From: Terriglobia bacterium
GTDB lineage: Bacteria > Acidobacteriota > Terriglobia > UBA7540
Assembly: GCA_030036915.1 (NCBI GenBank)
Contig: JASHSC010000657.1
Span: 1-17,479, forward strand
Length of the DNA stretch: 17,479 nucleotides
Direction of reading: 5' to 3'
A program made the position numbers and the translations under genes. This document shows, piece by piece, positions 7,931 through 15,095 of this stretch (position 1 is its first letter; every line of letters starts with the position of its first letter). The notes below the pieces were generated by a model. It was not told the DNA's origin. It ran no database searches and saw only the letters and a list, made by a program, of their open reading frames with translations.

Positions 7931-8000
7931 CGTAGGGGCGGCCCTCGTGGCCGCCCTTGCACGTGTATGCACCAGGGCGGCCACGAGATCCGCCCCTACG
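7931..8000. repeat. Palindromic intergenic repeat, copy A (between sigma and anti-sigma genes)
   Basis: The left arm 7931-7959 starts CGTAGGGGCGG and contains CTCGTGGCCGCCCT. The right arm 7973-8000 is its reverse complement apart from two mismatches and one extra base, around a 13-base centre. As mRNA it would make a stem of about 26 pairs. The right arm contains the TAG stop codon of the sigma factor (7996-7998). The hairpin ends about 20 bases before the anti-sigma ribosome site. Confidence 0.85.
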
Positions 8001-8520
8001 GCGTTCGGTGCGAACCGACCAACAAATCTCTCAGCGCCTGCCGCGCCCGGAACAGACGCGAGCGCACGGTGTTGACGGGCGCGCGCTGGAGGGCGGCGAT
8101 TTCCGCGTAGCTCAATTGCTCGTACTCGCGCAACATCAGGAGCTCGCGGTCTTCGGGGTCCAGTTTTTCGACCGCGCGGCGAATTTCCATTGCGGCCTCC
8201 GGGTCGCGCGGATCAGAGGGATCAGGCGAAGATAGGTCAAAAATGGCCGTGCGCTGCGCCCCCTTGCGCCTTTCTGCTAAAAGTTGAATGGAGGCGATGC
8301 CATAGAGATAAGTGCGGAACGTGGCGCGAGGTTCATATCGAGTCACGGCGCGAAGGACCGCCAGAAAGGTCTCCTGCGCCAACTCCTCCGCCCGTGCGGC
8401 ATCGGCCAGGCGCCGCCGGAAGTAGCCGAAGACGGCGTCGCGATAGCGCTCGAACAGTTCTGTGAAAGCTGCCTTCGACCCGCGCTGGAAATCCAGCATC
8501 AATTGTTCGTCGGTCATCAT
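7996..8520 (-). CDS. ECF-family RNA polymerase sigma factor
   Basis: From the ATG at 8520 the product has 174 residues, normal for an ECF sigma factor. Region 2 is recognisable from FQRGSKAAFTELFERY, then EELAQETFLAVLRA and the FRTYLYGIA segment; region 4 from LDPEDRELLMLREYEQLSYAEIA and NTVRSRLFRARQAL, the DNA-contacting helix-turn-helix. The open frame extends upstream to 8778, but that extension has no sigma homology and overlaps a convincing antitoxin gene. MM at 8520/8517 is the probable start; an ATG at 8571 is an alternative; no site has a strong ribosome signal. The stop TAG lies within palindromic repeat A, so the last residue or two are probably set by the repeat. The anti-sigma factor is the next gene. 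A GGAAC-type element upstream suggests autoregulation. Confidence 0.9.
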   Translation of the reverse strand: MMTDEQLMLDFQRGSKAAFTELFERYRDAVFGYFRRRLADAARAEELAQETFLAVLRAVTRYEPRATFRTYLYGIASIQLLAERRKGAQRTAIFDLSSPDPSDPRDPEAAMEIRRAVEKLDPEDRELLMLREYEQLSYAEIAALQRAPVNTVRSRLFRARQALRDLLVGSHRTP

Positions 8521-8584
8521 GGCCGCGTTAGATTCCAACGGTCCCTGCCGGTTCAACTGCCCGATTCGCATACTTTCGATCTGG

Positions 8585-8611
8585 TAATGTCGCGAAGGGG
8601 AAAAAAGTTCC
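8585..8611 (-). promoter_or_regulatory. Candidate ECF-type autoregulatory promoter of the sigma gene
   Basis: On the minus strand GGGAAC followed by a T-run starts at about 8612 (GGAAC at 8611-8607). After a 16-base spacer comes ACATTA (8590-8585), or CGACAT if shifted by two bases. GGAAC is the typical -35 of many ECF sigma factors; the -10 match is weak. The position, after the antitoxin stop and 60-90 bases before the sigma start, is right for an autoregulated promoter. Confidence 0.4.
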
Positions 8612-8627
8612 CGGGAGAATTCAAAAG

Positions 8628-8870
8628 TTAAAATTTGCTGCTCCGTCGCGCGCCGATAACTTGAGCACTCAGCGGCCTGCCCTTCAATTTCATAGAAGCG
8701 CGAAACTCGCTCAAATCCGGCAGGGGTTTTGGGTTTTGGCGCGGCGGGACGAGTCTTGCTGCTTCGGTGCCCCGGCACATCACGATGATCTCATCCCCGG
8801 CCTGAACTCGCGCCAACCAATATCGCAGGCGTTGGCGCATTTCCCGGATGCTGACCATATGTGTATTCAT
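8628..8870 (-). CDS. Phd/YefM (prevent-host-death)-type antitoxin, without a visible toxin partner
   Basis: The 80-residue product starts MNTHMVSIREMRQRLRYWLARVQAGDEIIV, the DNA-binding N-terminus of Phd/YefM-fold antitoxins. A CRGTEAARLVP segment and a C-terminal tail PDLSEFRASMKLKGRPLSAQ follow; that tail is typical of the toxin-binding end when the partner is a VapC-like PIN nuclease. Such antitoxins bind their own promoter and neutralise the toxin. ATG 8870 has an AAAGGG-type ribosome site just upstream, and an internal ATG at 8858 is possible. No toxin gene follows: the next 107 bases are non-coding and lead into the sigma factor, and the upstream neighbour is an exporter. It is therefore an orphan, perhaps a remnant or a domesticated repressor. 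Confidence 0.75.
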   Translation of the reverse strand: MNTHMVSIREMRQRLRYWLARVQAGDEIIVMCRGTEAARLVPPRQNPKPLPDLSEFRASMKLKGRPLSAQVIGARRSSKF

Positions 8871-8901
8871 GAAACCCTTTCACGTTTTGAGCGTACACAG
8901 C

Positions 8902-8948
8902 GTGGCACGGCCATCCTGGCCGTGTGCACGGGTTGGAAGCCCATGCCA
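8902..8948. repeat. Second palindromic repeat type (hairpin with GGCCGTG arms)
   Basis: CACGGCCA (8906-8913) pairs perfectly with TGGCCGTG (8917-8924) around TCC. TGGCA at 8903-8907 can alternatively pair with TGCCA at 8944-8948 through a GGGTTGGAAGCCC segment. It lies between the MFS exporter stop and the antitoxin start. It resembles dispersed extragenic palindromes I associate with acidobacterial genomes (from memory, unverified) and is distinct from the CGTAGGGGCG family. Confidence 0.55.
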
Positions 8949-8979
8949 GTGTTCGTGCTTTCGCTATATTACGAAACCG

Positions 8980-10281
8980 TCAGTTGGCTGTTGGCACTTT
9001 CCGCTGGCTCAAGGCATCCATCTGACCGCTCATTTGTTCGGCCGGCTCGCCGCTGCGCATTCCCTGGGCGAGGATGAGCTGGTGCACCTCGGGGCGCAGC
9101 GCGGACCACTTCGATCCGAACACGAATGAGCCGCCGATGCACACGAGGCCGCCGATGACCACGGTGAAGGGGGCGCCGATGCGATGGGCGCTGGCTCCGG
9201 CCAGCAGCGCCCCGAGGGGCGCCATGCCCGTGAACATCATCGAGTAGACAGACATCACGCGGCCGCGCAGCTCGTCGGGCACCATGGTTTGAACCAGCGT
9301 GTTGGAGCTCGCCGTCTGGATCAGCATGCAGAAGCCGGCGGGAAGCAGCAAGGCGATGGAAAGCGTCAGCGAGCGCGAAAGCGCAAACAGAATCAGGCTG
9401 GCGCCGAAGCCCGTGGAGGCGTAGGTAATCCAGCGTCCGAGGCCTCGCACTCCGCGCCGCGCCGCCACCACCAGAGTGGCCACCAGCGCGCCCACTCCCG
9501 TTGAGCCCATCAGCAAGCCCAGGCCGCGCGCTCCCGAATGCAGAACCTCATCCGCGAAGATGGGCATCAGCACGGCGTAGGGCATGCCCGTCAGGCTCAC
9601 CACTCCCAGCAGAAACAGCAGCGCGCGAATAGGCCCGGTATGCGCCACAAACCGGAAACCCTCGCGGACGCTTTCAAACGCCGAAAGCCCGCGCGGCACG
9701 CGTGTGCGAGGCTTCACCACCATCAGCAGCAGCCCGATGATCACCGCGATAAAGCTCACGCCGTTGACGAAAAAGCACCAACCCTCGCCGATGGCCGCCA
9801 CGGTCACCCCGGCGACGGCCGGCCCCAGCATGCGCGCCCCATTGAACATCGCGGAATTCAGCGCGATGCCGTTGATCAGATCATCGGGAATCACCATTTC
9901 CACGATGAAGGCCTGACGCGCGGGAATATCAAAAGCGTTCACCACACCCAGCAGCCCAGCGACCACCATGATTTCCCACACTCGAATGGTCCCCAGCAAA
10001 GTGAGGGCGGAAAGAACGAAGGCCAGCAGCATCGAGGCGGTCTGCGTGCCGATCACGGTGCGGTAGCGGCTGTAACGGTCGGCCCACAAACCTCCCAGCG
10101 GGGCGAAGGCGGCCACCGGAACCTGCCCCGCGAAGGCCACCAGCCCCAGCAGCAGTGGAGATTTGGTAAGGCGATAGACCAGCCACGATTGCGCGATGTT
10201 CTGCATCCAGGTGCCGATCAGCGAAATGATCTGGCCGCAGAAAAATAGCCGGTAATTCCGGTGCCGCAGGGCGCGGAACAT
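8980..10281 (-). CDS. Major facilitator superfamily exporter (MFS_3/EntS-like)
   Basis: A 433-residue, 12-helix transporter. It starts MFRALRHRNYRLFF, the signature of the MFS_3 (transmembrane secretion effector / EntS-like) branch, which includes siderophore and drug exporters. Further support: GLWADRYSRYRTV (loop 2-3 motif A equivalent), FDIPARQAFIVEMV and the mid-protein PDELRGRVMSVYSMMF, all typical of this branch. The C-terminus (about residues 400-433) is soluble and unremarkable. A TTG at 10290 would add three residues; ATG 10281 is preferred because the family usually starts just before this motif, though no strong ribosome site is seen. Direction is probably efflux by proton antiport; the substrate cannot be read. 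It lies alone on the minus strand, with the antitoxin gene about 110 bases downstream. Confidence 0.9.
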   Translation of the reverse strand: MFRALRHRNYRLFFCGQIISLIGTWMQNIAQSWLVYRLTKSPLLLGLVAFAGQVPVAAFAPLGGLWADRYSRYRTVIGTQTASMLLAFVLSALTLLGTIRVWEIMVVAGLLGVVNAFDIPARQAFIVEMVIPDDLINGIALNSAMFNGARMLGPAVAGVTVAAIGEGWCFFVNGVSFIAVIIGLLLMVVKPRTRVPRGLSAFESVREGFRFVAHTGPIRALLFLLGVVSLTGMPYAVLMPIFADEVLHSGARGLGLLMGSTGVGALVATLVVAARRGVRGLGRWITYASTGFGASLILFALSRSLTLSIALLLPAGFCMLIQTASSNTLVQTMVPDELRGRVMSVYSMMFTGMAPLGALLAGASAHRIGAPFTVVIGGLVCIGGSFVFGSKWSALRPEVHQLILAQGMRSGEPAEQMSGQMDALSQRKVPTAN

Positions 10282-10424
10282 TACCGGCAATTGGAATCCG
10301 GGTTGGGAAGGGGTTTCGGTGCTCAGAGCCGCTGCCTCATCACGGTGTCATCAACGATGTCCTGAGGGCACCTGCCCATCTTAGCATCGAAAGGCTGCGG
10401 TATGGGCTGCCGGCCCACGCACCT

Positions 10425-10514
10425 CGCAGGGTCAGCCCTTGTGGCCACCCTGGGGCAACCACAAGGGTCGCCCCTACGGCCGCCCCTTGGGCAACGGCAA
10501 GGGTTGGCCCTACG
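10425..10514. repeat. Palindromic intergenic repeat, copy B (complete unit plus truncated tandem unit)
   Basis: 10425-10478 is an imperfect palindrome with arms GCCCTTGTGG and CCACAAGGG and a right end CGCCCCTACG. A truncated second unit follows (10479-10514, ending GGCCCTACG) in the same orientation as the right arm. Same family as the copies near 7931, 12080 and 15096. The stretch 10282-10557 otherwise shows no gene. Confidence 0.75.
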
Positions 10515-10540
10515 ATCTTTTAGTCCGGAAAGTCAATTGT

Positions 10541-10552
10541 GGGGGGGGGGGG
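10541..10552. repeat. Homopolymer of 12 G
   Basis: Twelve consecutive G (C on the minus strand) lie 6 bases beyond the stop codon of the 250-residue secreted protein. Such tracts slip readily in replication and in sequencing, so the exact length is uncertain. It lies outside any supported reading frame, so frame-switching of a gene is not indicated. Confidence 0.9.
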
Positions 10553-10557
10553 CGAAA

Positions 10558-11310
10558 TTACTGGCCGTAGGGGGCGGAAAACTCAACTCCACGCTTTGCG
10601 TTCGCACGCTCCGTGGCGGGGAGATCGAGGTCGGCAAGCGAAACTCGCTGTGTGGCTTGATTCGAGAACACCCAGAGGGTTTGCCCCTGGATTGCGTAGT
10701 CGTGAACTTCCATCTCGTGGCCGTCGCGATAAACGAGGACGGTGGGGGAAGCGGATTCCGTCTCCGCCAAGGGTTGAGTCGCCTGCGCGTTGCGCATGTC
10801 GCGCGCCGCCTGATCCTCGCGCATCATCTCGACTTCCGCAGCAAGGTTGCCCACCTGCGCGGAGAGGTCATCATCCTGCTGCTGAGGCTCTCCGGACTGC
10901 GCGGTGGACTGATCCGTATCGTAACCCATGCTGGGCATCCAGTAGGGATAGACGGGCTCATAATCCCACGCGGCGCGCCCGGCAAAATATTGGCGGCAAT
11001 AGTAGGAACCCGCAAATGAGGAATTCAGGATGCAGGAGGATTCGAGCGGGTTAATCAGTGACGATCCGCCGGCATTCGGAAAATTGAATGGTACAGGATA
11101 GGCTCGGGAACTGGAAGTACGAGGTGCCGGTCTGACCGGTTGAGGCATCCAGTGCGTTCGCGGCGCCGAAGAAAAGCCGCGAGAAAAGCCACTCCCTCCG
11201 CCTGAAAAACCACGGGCGGAAAAACCATGCGCGCCACGAGCCGGTGCGAAGGGGCAAGAGAGCGCTACCACCCCCGCGACGACCACCGCGTTGGCGAGCA
11301 TCCTTCTCAT
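10558..11310 (-). CDS. Secreted protein of unknown function with coiled coil and conserved-looking C-terminal domain
   Basis: I do not recognise this 250-residue protein. Residues 1-~26 form a signal peptide (MRRMLANAVVVAGVVALS, then small residues). A Gly/Phe/Ser-rich low-complexity region (28-50) and a proline-rich stretch follow. Two Cys lie in a Tyr-rich part (~94-112; SSCILNS and YYCRQYF) and could form a disulphide. Around 145-180 is a short acidic coiled coil (DDDLSAQVGNLAAEVEMM). The end is a small compact domain, VLVYRDGHEMEVHDYAIQG, then LWVFSN and a VSLADLDLPAT segment; I recall similar tails in small acidobacterial secreted proteins, but cannot verify that. ATG 11310 has an AGGATGAGG ribosome site. 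It appears to be a single-gene transcript, followed by a G-tract and repeat copy B. Confidence 0.7.
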   Translation of the reverse strand: MRRMLANAVVVAGVVALSCPFAPARGAHGFSARGFSGGGSGFSRGFSSAPRTHWMPQPVRPAPRTSSSRAYPVPFNFPNAGGSSLINPLESSCILNSSFAGSYYCRQYFAGRAAWDYEPVYPYWMPSMGYDTDQSTAQSGEPQQQDDDLSAQVGNLAAEVEMMREDQAARDMRNAQATQPLAETESASPTVLVYRDGHEMEVHDYAIQGQTLWVFSNQATQRVSLADLDLPATERANAKRGVEFSAPYGQ

Positions 11311-11623
11311 GGCCTCATCCTATCACAGATTAGGAGTCAAGGAATTCTTTTTGCAGGGAAGGAGCCGGTAGCGAGTCCGGGTGGGGTTTGGTTCTTTTAG
11401 CGGCGGCAAACCAACCGGACGACGCCGCGCCAATTCCCACCCTGGAGGTCAGCCCTGCCAAATTAAAGTTGTCTCCCTAAGCTGCGGATATACCCCTCAA
11501 GGACTGAATGCGATGTGCACCTTGGATCATACCGCCTTGCCAGGTCCAATATCGGTCAACTGGTCGGTGGAGTGCGCACGCGATTCAGGGGCATGCCTGG
11601 CATCGTCGCCGGCGGTCCAACCC
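11311..11623. other. Intergenic region with an imperfect inverted repeat, no supported gene
   Basis: About 310 bases between the divergent secreted-protein gene and the small plus-strand ORF. GTCCGG (11375-11380) with nearby TTTGGTT pairs imperfectly with AAACCAACCGGAC (11408-11420), giving a bulged hairpin. A plus-strand frame is open from 11381, but its first 81 residues are Arg/Pro/Cys-rich without any domain, so I regard them as non-coding. I looked for the conserved core of c-di-GMP-I and cobalamin riboswitches and did not find it. Confidence 0.4.
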
Positions 11624-11992
11624 TTGCCACCCACACGGCGCCCCAAGCCGGCGGGAACCCGTCAATTTGCCTTAACCTCGTTCGTGGTTCTTAGCTTCTT
11701 CTTCTCCCACCCGGCGGTGGCGCAAGGCCCCGGGCGTATAACCCCGGGTCGAATTCCGGCTGGAACGAGCGGTACAGCTCGTGGCAATACCGCGCAGGCG
11801 ACGCTGGTGGTTACCGCCACAGTCATGCCCATGGGTGTTGTGGCCCAAGCCCGGCCTGAAGTGAACGTCGGCAGGGAGATTTTGGTTGATCTTCCGTCCA
11901 ACCAGCTTCAATCTGAGGAAACAATGGAATGGAGGATGATGCCGGGCAGGGATGAAGCCGCGCTCAGGACCACGACCATTGTGGCGCGATGA
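11624..11992 (+). CDS. Possible small exported protein (doubtful)
   Basis: From a TTG at 11624 the frame gives 122 residues starting MPPTRRPKPAGTRQ. A hydrophobic run FALTSFVVLSFFFSHP and AVAQ follow, together a believable signal peptide with cleavage after AVA. The mature part has a short beta-rich segment (ATLVVTATVMPMGVV) and a charged tail without known motifs. ATLxVTATV strands occur in small secreted or fimbrial-type proteins, so it might be a minor or degenerate partner of the neighbouring fibre-like locus, but it lies on the opposite strand, convergent with the usher-like gene. The start is a rare TTG with only GGCGGT upstream, and the longer open frame to 11381 lacks coding character. 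It may be a pseudogene remnant or a chance ORF. Confidence 0.35.
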   Translation: MPPTRRPKPAGTRQFALTSFVVLSFFFSHPAVAQGPGRITPGRIPAGTSGTARGNTAQATLVVTATVMPMGVVAQARPEVNVGREILVDLPSNQLQSEETMEWRMMPGRDEAALRTTTIVAR

Positions 11993-12079
11993 CGGTAGCG
12001 CTGGCATTTTGCCCGCTCGTAGGGCAAGGCGGAGAATCGCCCGGACTTGGGGCACGGCCAACTTGGACGAGACCGGCGA

Positions 12080-12133
12080 CGTAGGGGCAACCCTTGTGGT
12101 TGCCCAAGGGCGGCCACGAGGGTCACCCCTACG
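12080..12133. repeat. Palindromic intergenic repeat, copy C (after the usher-like gene)
   Basis: The left arm 12080-12105 starts CGTAGGGGCAACCCTTGTGG. The right arm 12106-12133 ends GGTCACCCCTACG and contains CGGCCACGAG. The arms pair over almost their full length with a few G-T or mismatched positions. It starts 4 bases beyond the usher-like stop codon (TAA, 12137-12139) and lies between convergent reading frames. Confidence 0.8.
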
Positions 12134-12136
12134 TAC

Positions 12137-15046
12137 TTATTTCCTGCTAATCTGCGCAACAGCATTCTCGCGCACTTCATCCGCGGTTTTTCCCACAAGG
12201 TAAGGAACCATTTCCGGATCGCCGATGATGATCGTGGCGCCTTGCACCTGAATCGGTTCGGCGGGCAGGTGTACGGTCCCGCTTGGCGCTTTAAGGCCCT
12301 CTGGCATGGTTTTTACCGGGACCACCTGGATGGTCAAGTCGCCGGCGGGCAAGTCGCGCAGCAGGAAGTTGCCCTGCTCATCGGAGACGGCAGTGCTGTT
12401 ACCGGCGCGAAGGTGAATCCCGGGCATGGGCACCAGAACGTAGTCGCTTCCCGGCCAGGGACCATTGCCTTGCGGCACGACGGTGCCGGGAGCCGCTGCG
12501 GCAGGATTATCCTTGGGCGTCTTGAGGTAAACGTGGCCGGCAATCGAGCGCAGCGCGCGCACGGGAACATCCTGGATGACCGTGGAGACGGGGTTAATGT
12601 GGATGGGGAATGAATCATTCGCCAGAACGTAATTGGCGGGCAAAGTGCTGGGATCCACGCGCAGAGTGTAATCGCCGGGCGGTAAATCCATCACTTCGAA
12701 TTCTCCGCCCTCGGTAATGATGGTGCGCTTCTGCCTTCCATCGTCAAGTTCCAGCCGAATATCGGGCATGGCCTTGGAATCGGGTTGGCGCTTTCCTTCC
12801 AGGCGCAAATCGTTGAAGACCGTACCCATCAACCGGGAAAAATCCACAACGCCGAAATTCACCACGGCCATTCGCGACCGGATCAGGTCCACATCGGCGT
12901 CGCTGGGAGTCGTCATGCGCACGGGATTGCGGAATTGCGCAAGGCTGAGCGATATGTGGTGCTGGCCCACGCTCACGTTTTCGAATTTATAGCGGCCCAG
13001 CTCATCGGTCACCGTCGATTCGCCATCTTCCAATTCCAAATGAATGCCGTCAAATCCGCGCTCGCCGGGATTCAAAACTCCGTTCACGTTGTTATCGCGA
13101 AACACACGGCCCTCGATGGTGCAACCGTGATGGAGCGTGGAGCGGAAAAAGCTGGGGGCAGCACGGAAATTCTTGGTGATGCCCACCGAGAAGACCATGG
13201 AATGTTCCACCGAACCCTGATAATTTGCCAGGACCCAGAGGTTGCTGAGCGAAGAGGTCAATTGCAGCGTGGGCGTCAACTGGTAGCGCAGGCCGTAACT
13301 AAAATACGGCGTCCACGCCTGGGAATTTCCGTCGGTGTTGCGAATCAAGGAGGCGCTGGGAGAAAATTCGAGTCCGTGCCACATGTGGAATTGGCCCGCA
13401 ACGGAAATAGAAGTTCCAACGGGCACCTGAGCGTTGAGCAGCGCCCGGATTTCCGGAGGCAGCTCGGAGGAATTCACAAAGGCGACGGGATCGGCCAGGA
13501 ACAGCGATTGTAGCGCCGGACTTAACAAGCTCAACTCCGATTCGAGCTTCTCGACCAGCGAGGGATTGGTTTTGTTCTGCTCAAATCCCACGGAGAGCGA
13601 GCCCCATTTCACCGGGAAGTAGACCGAGTCGCGAAAAGTGAACTGGTCCTCCGAATCGATTTGCAGCGGGTCCTGGAAAGATCCCACGGTGAGCTGCGCC
13701 GTATTGGAGATTTTGGGAAAGAGCTGGTAATGCCAGAAGGTGTCCACGCGGTTGCCGGTGGTCGGGTCGACGGCGAATCCCCCCACGTTGTGACTGTAGT
13801 CGTATTCAACGGTCAGGTCCTGCTTATGCCCGAGTTTCATCCAGACGCTGGGACTGATGTAATCCGAACTGCCGGCGATGGTGATTCCCGGAATGCTCTC
13901 CGTCACGATGTGCTGGTAATTCACGGACTCGGTCAACCAGGGTTTGTTCCGATAAAGCCAGCCGGCCTTCACGGAATTGGTGCTGGTCACGAGGGACCCC
14001 AATTGGTTGATGGGAAACAACTCCGAGGATATGATGCCGGCCGCGTAGAGCGTTGTGGAAGTGCCCTGATAAGCCATTTCACCGCGCACCATACCGCCGT
14101 GATTGCTCACTCCCCCCGCGCCCCGGAAGATCCAGTGCCGGTCGGGCGAGTAGGAGAATCCTCCGGTCTGCATGTAATTATCGCGGCGCCCGGAGCCCAG
14201 CCCATAAATATTGATAGGAGCGTTGATGAACGTCGAGGTGGTGAACAGGTTGAGCTTTTTGGTAAGCTGCCGGCGGAATGAGAAGGCGGCGATATCGCGC
14301 GTGGCGCCCAGGGTGAGATAGAAGAACGGAACGGTGGTTCCGGCGTAGACATCGTATTCATTTTCACCGCGCTTCAGGTCGAAGTTGCCTCCGCGCAGGA
14401 TCGTGGTGTCGATAAACGAGTAGGAGTTCACAAACCCCTGCGACCCACTGCCGATGAGATTGGTGCTGAAGTCGCCGGCCTGCATGACCTTGGTGGGGTC
14501 GGCATACATCAGGGTGGCGGTGCGCAGGTTGAAGTCGTGGCCCCCGAAATAGGCATCCTCTTCCATCTGGCTGGCAAAATCCAGCCGCCCATGCAGGCCG
14601 GCCAACTGCGACCAGGAGATGCTGTCCAGTAATCCCACTGCGGTGCTTCCATTGTTGCTAGAGGCCAACACATTTGAGCTGACGGACCCCTGCCCCATTT
14701 CGTCCTGGCGCTGGCGCATCGAGGGCGAGATCTCCATTACCGGCTTGGCGATGACGCGCACGCGAATGCTGACAGCCTTGTCCTTGATATAACCCACCAC
14801 GATGGTTTCGCCGCGCTCCAGCCCGTAGAAAGTCAGCGTATCGTTGCTCGCGTCGGCGCGCAGAACGTCCGGGTCAAGAACGATCGGGTTGGTCAGGTTG
14901 GGCGCGGCGATGCTTTTCGAAGACTGCCAGTAGACTTCCACCAGTGAGGGCAAAGGGACATCCTGGCCAAGAGCGCCCGCCGCGCACACCAGGAGTGCCG
15001 CAGCGACCGCAACCAAGCATTTCGTCATCTTACTGAACTTCGTCAT
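12137..15046 (-). CDS. Usher-like outer-membrane beta-barrel protein with N-terminal pilus-N-like domain and C-terminal Sdr-B-like repeats
   Basis: This 969-residue protein probably forms the outer-membrane platform of the locus. A signal peptide (1-27, ending AGALG) leads into residues ~42-102, with the pattern of the T2SS/T3SS secretin and pilus N-domain (KSIAAPNLTNPIVLDPDVL, then FYGLERGETIVVGY and a VRVRVIAKP end). From ~130 to ~635 there are alternating aromatic beta-strands of a large barrel with no TonB box or plug motif. About residue 640 starts an Sdr-B-like module, GRVFRDNNVNGVLNPGERG, with a possible Ca-binding DNNVNG loop and then TDELGRYKFENV. A second module (GTVFNDL, LPPGDYTLRV) is at ~738-825 and a third (AGHVYL, DEQGNFLLRDLPAGD) at ~840-930. 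CS1/alpha-type ushers also carry a barrel and C-terminal regulatory-like domains, so usher is my best guess. ATG 15046 lies 73 bases after the chaperone stop, with a repeat between them. Confidence 0.65.
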   Translation of the reverse strand: MTKFSKMTKCLVAVAAALLVCAAGALGQDVPLPSLVEVYWQSSKSIAAPNLTNPIVLDPDVLRADASNDTLTFYGLERGETIVVGYIKDKAVSIRVRVIAKPVMEISPSMRQRQDEMGQGSVSSNVLASSNNGSTAVGLLDSISWSQLAGLHGRLDFASQMEEDAYFGGHDFNLRTATLMYADPTKVMQAGDFSTNLIGSGSQGFVNSYSFIDTTILRGGNFDLKRGENEYDVYAGTTVPFFYLTLGATRDIAAFSFRRQLTKKLNLFTTSTFINAPINIYGLGSGRRDNYMQTGGFSYSPDRHWIFRGAGGVSNHGGMVRGEMAYQGTSTTLYAAGIISSELFPINQLGSLVTSTNSVKAGWLYRNKPWLTESVNYQHIVTESIPGITIAGSSDYISPSVWMKLGHKQDLTVEYDYSHNVGGFAVDPTTGNRVDTFWHYQLFPKISNTAQLTVGSFQDPLQIDSEDQFTFRDSVYFPVKWGSLSVGFEQNKTNPSLVEKLESELSLLSPALQSLFLADPVAFVNSSELPPEIRALLNAQVPVGTSISVAGQFHMWHGLEFSPSASLIRNTDGNSQAWTPYFSYGLRYQLTPTLQLTSSLSNLWVLANYQGSVEHSMVFSVGITKNFRAAPSFFRSTLHHGCTIEGRVFRDNNVNGVLNPGERGFDGIHLELEDGESTVTDELGRYKFENVSVGQHHISLSLAQFRNPVRMTTPSDADVDLIRSRMAVVNFGVVDFSRLMGTVFNDLRLEGKRQPDSKAMPDIRLELDDGRQKRTIITEGGEFEVMDLPPGDYTLRVDPSTLPANYVLANDSFPIHINPVSTVIQDVPVRALRSIAGHVYLKTPKDNPAAAAPGTVVPQGNGPWPGSDYVLVPMPGIHLRAGNSTAVSDEQGNFLLRDLPAGDLTIQVVPVKTMPEGLKAPSGTVHLPAEPIQVQGATIIIGDPEMVPYLVGKTADEVRENAVAQISRK

Positions 15047-15073
15047 GGTTTCCCGTAACGTCCCGAATGTAGC

Positions 15074-15090
15074 GGCGCTCTAGGAGCGCC
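15074..15090. repeat. Short perfect hairpin in the chaperone/usher-like gene gap
   Basis: GGCGCTC (15074-15080), TAG loop, GAGCGCC (15084-15090). It lies directly beside repeat copy D and 28 bases before the usher-like start codon, so both hairpins would sit in the mRNA leader of that gene. Confidence 0.6.
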
Positions 15091-15095
15091 GAATC

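Noticed and set aside
8521..8778. Long N-terminal extension of the ECF sigma frame
   Set aside because: The extra 86 residues have no sigma-factor similarity and overlap the well-supported Phd-type antitoxin in another frame; region 2 begins normally just after the ATG at 8520.
9538..10248. 236-residue plus-strand open frame opposite the MFS gene
   Set aside because: His/Gln/Arg-rich antisense translation of transmembrane helices; no motif.
10425..10514. CRISPR-like array
   Set aside because: The repeats are self-palindromic, variable and dispersed at single sites with no regular unique spacers and no cas genes.
11381..11623. N-terminal 81 residues of the plus-strand frame ending at 11992
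   Set aside because: Arg/Pro/Cys-rich sequence without domain character and without a ribosome site; a signal peptide begins only after the TTG at 11624.
11420..11660. c-di-GMP-I (GEMM) riboswitch before the small exported ORF
   Set aside because: Some G/C-rich paired segments are present, but the conserved GEMM core sequences are not.
12137..15046. TonB-dependent receptor of the acidobacterial Oar/carboxypeptidase-regulatory type
   Set aside because: In those proteins the regulatory-like domain is N-terminal and followed by a plug; here the Ig modules are C-terminal, no plug or TonB box is visible, and a PapD-like chaperone gene is adjacent.
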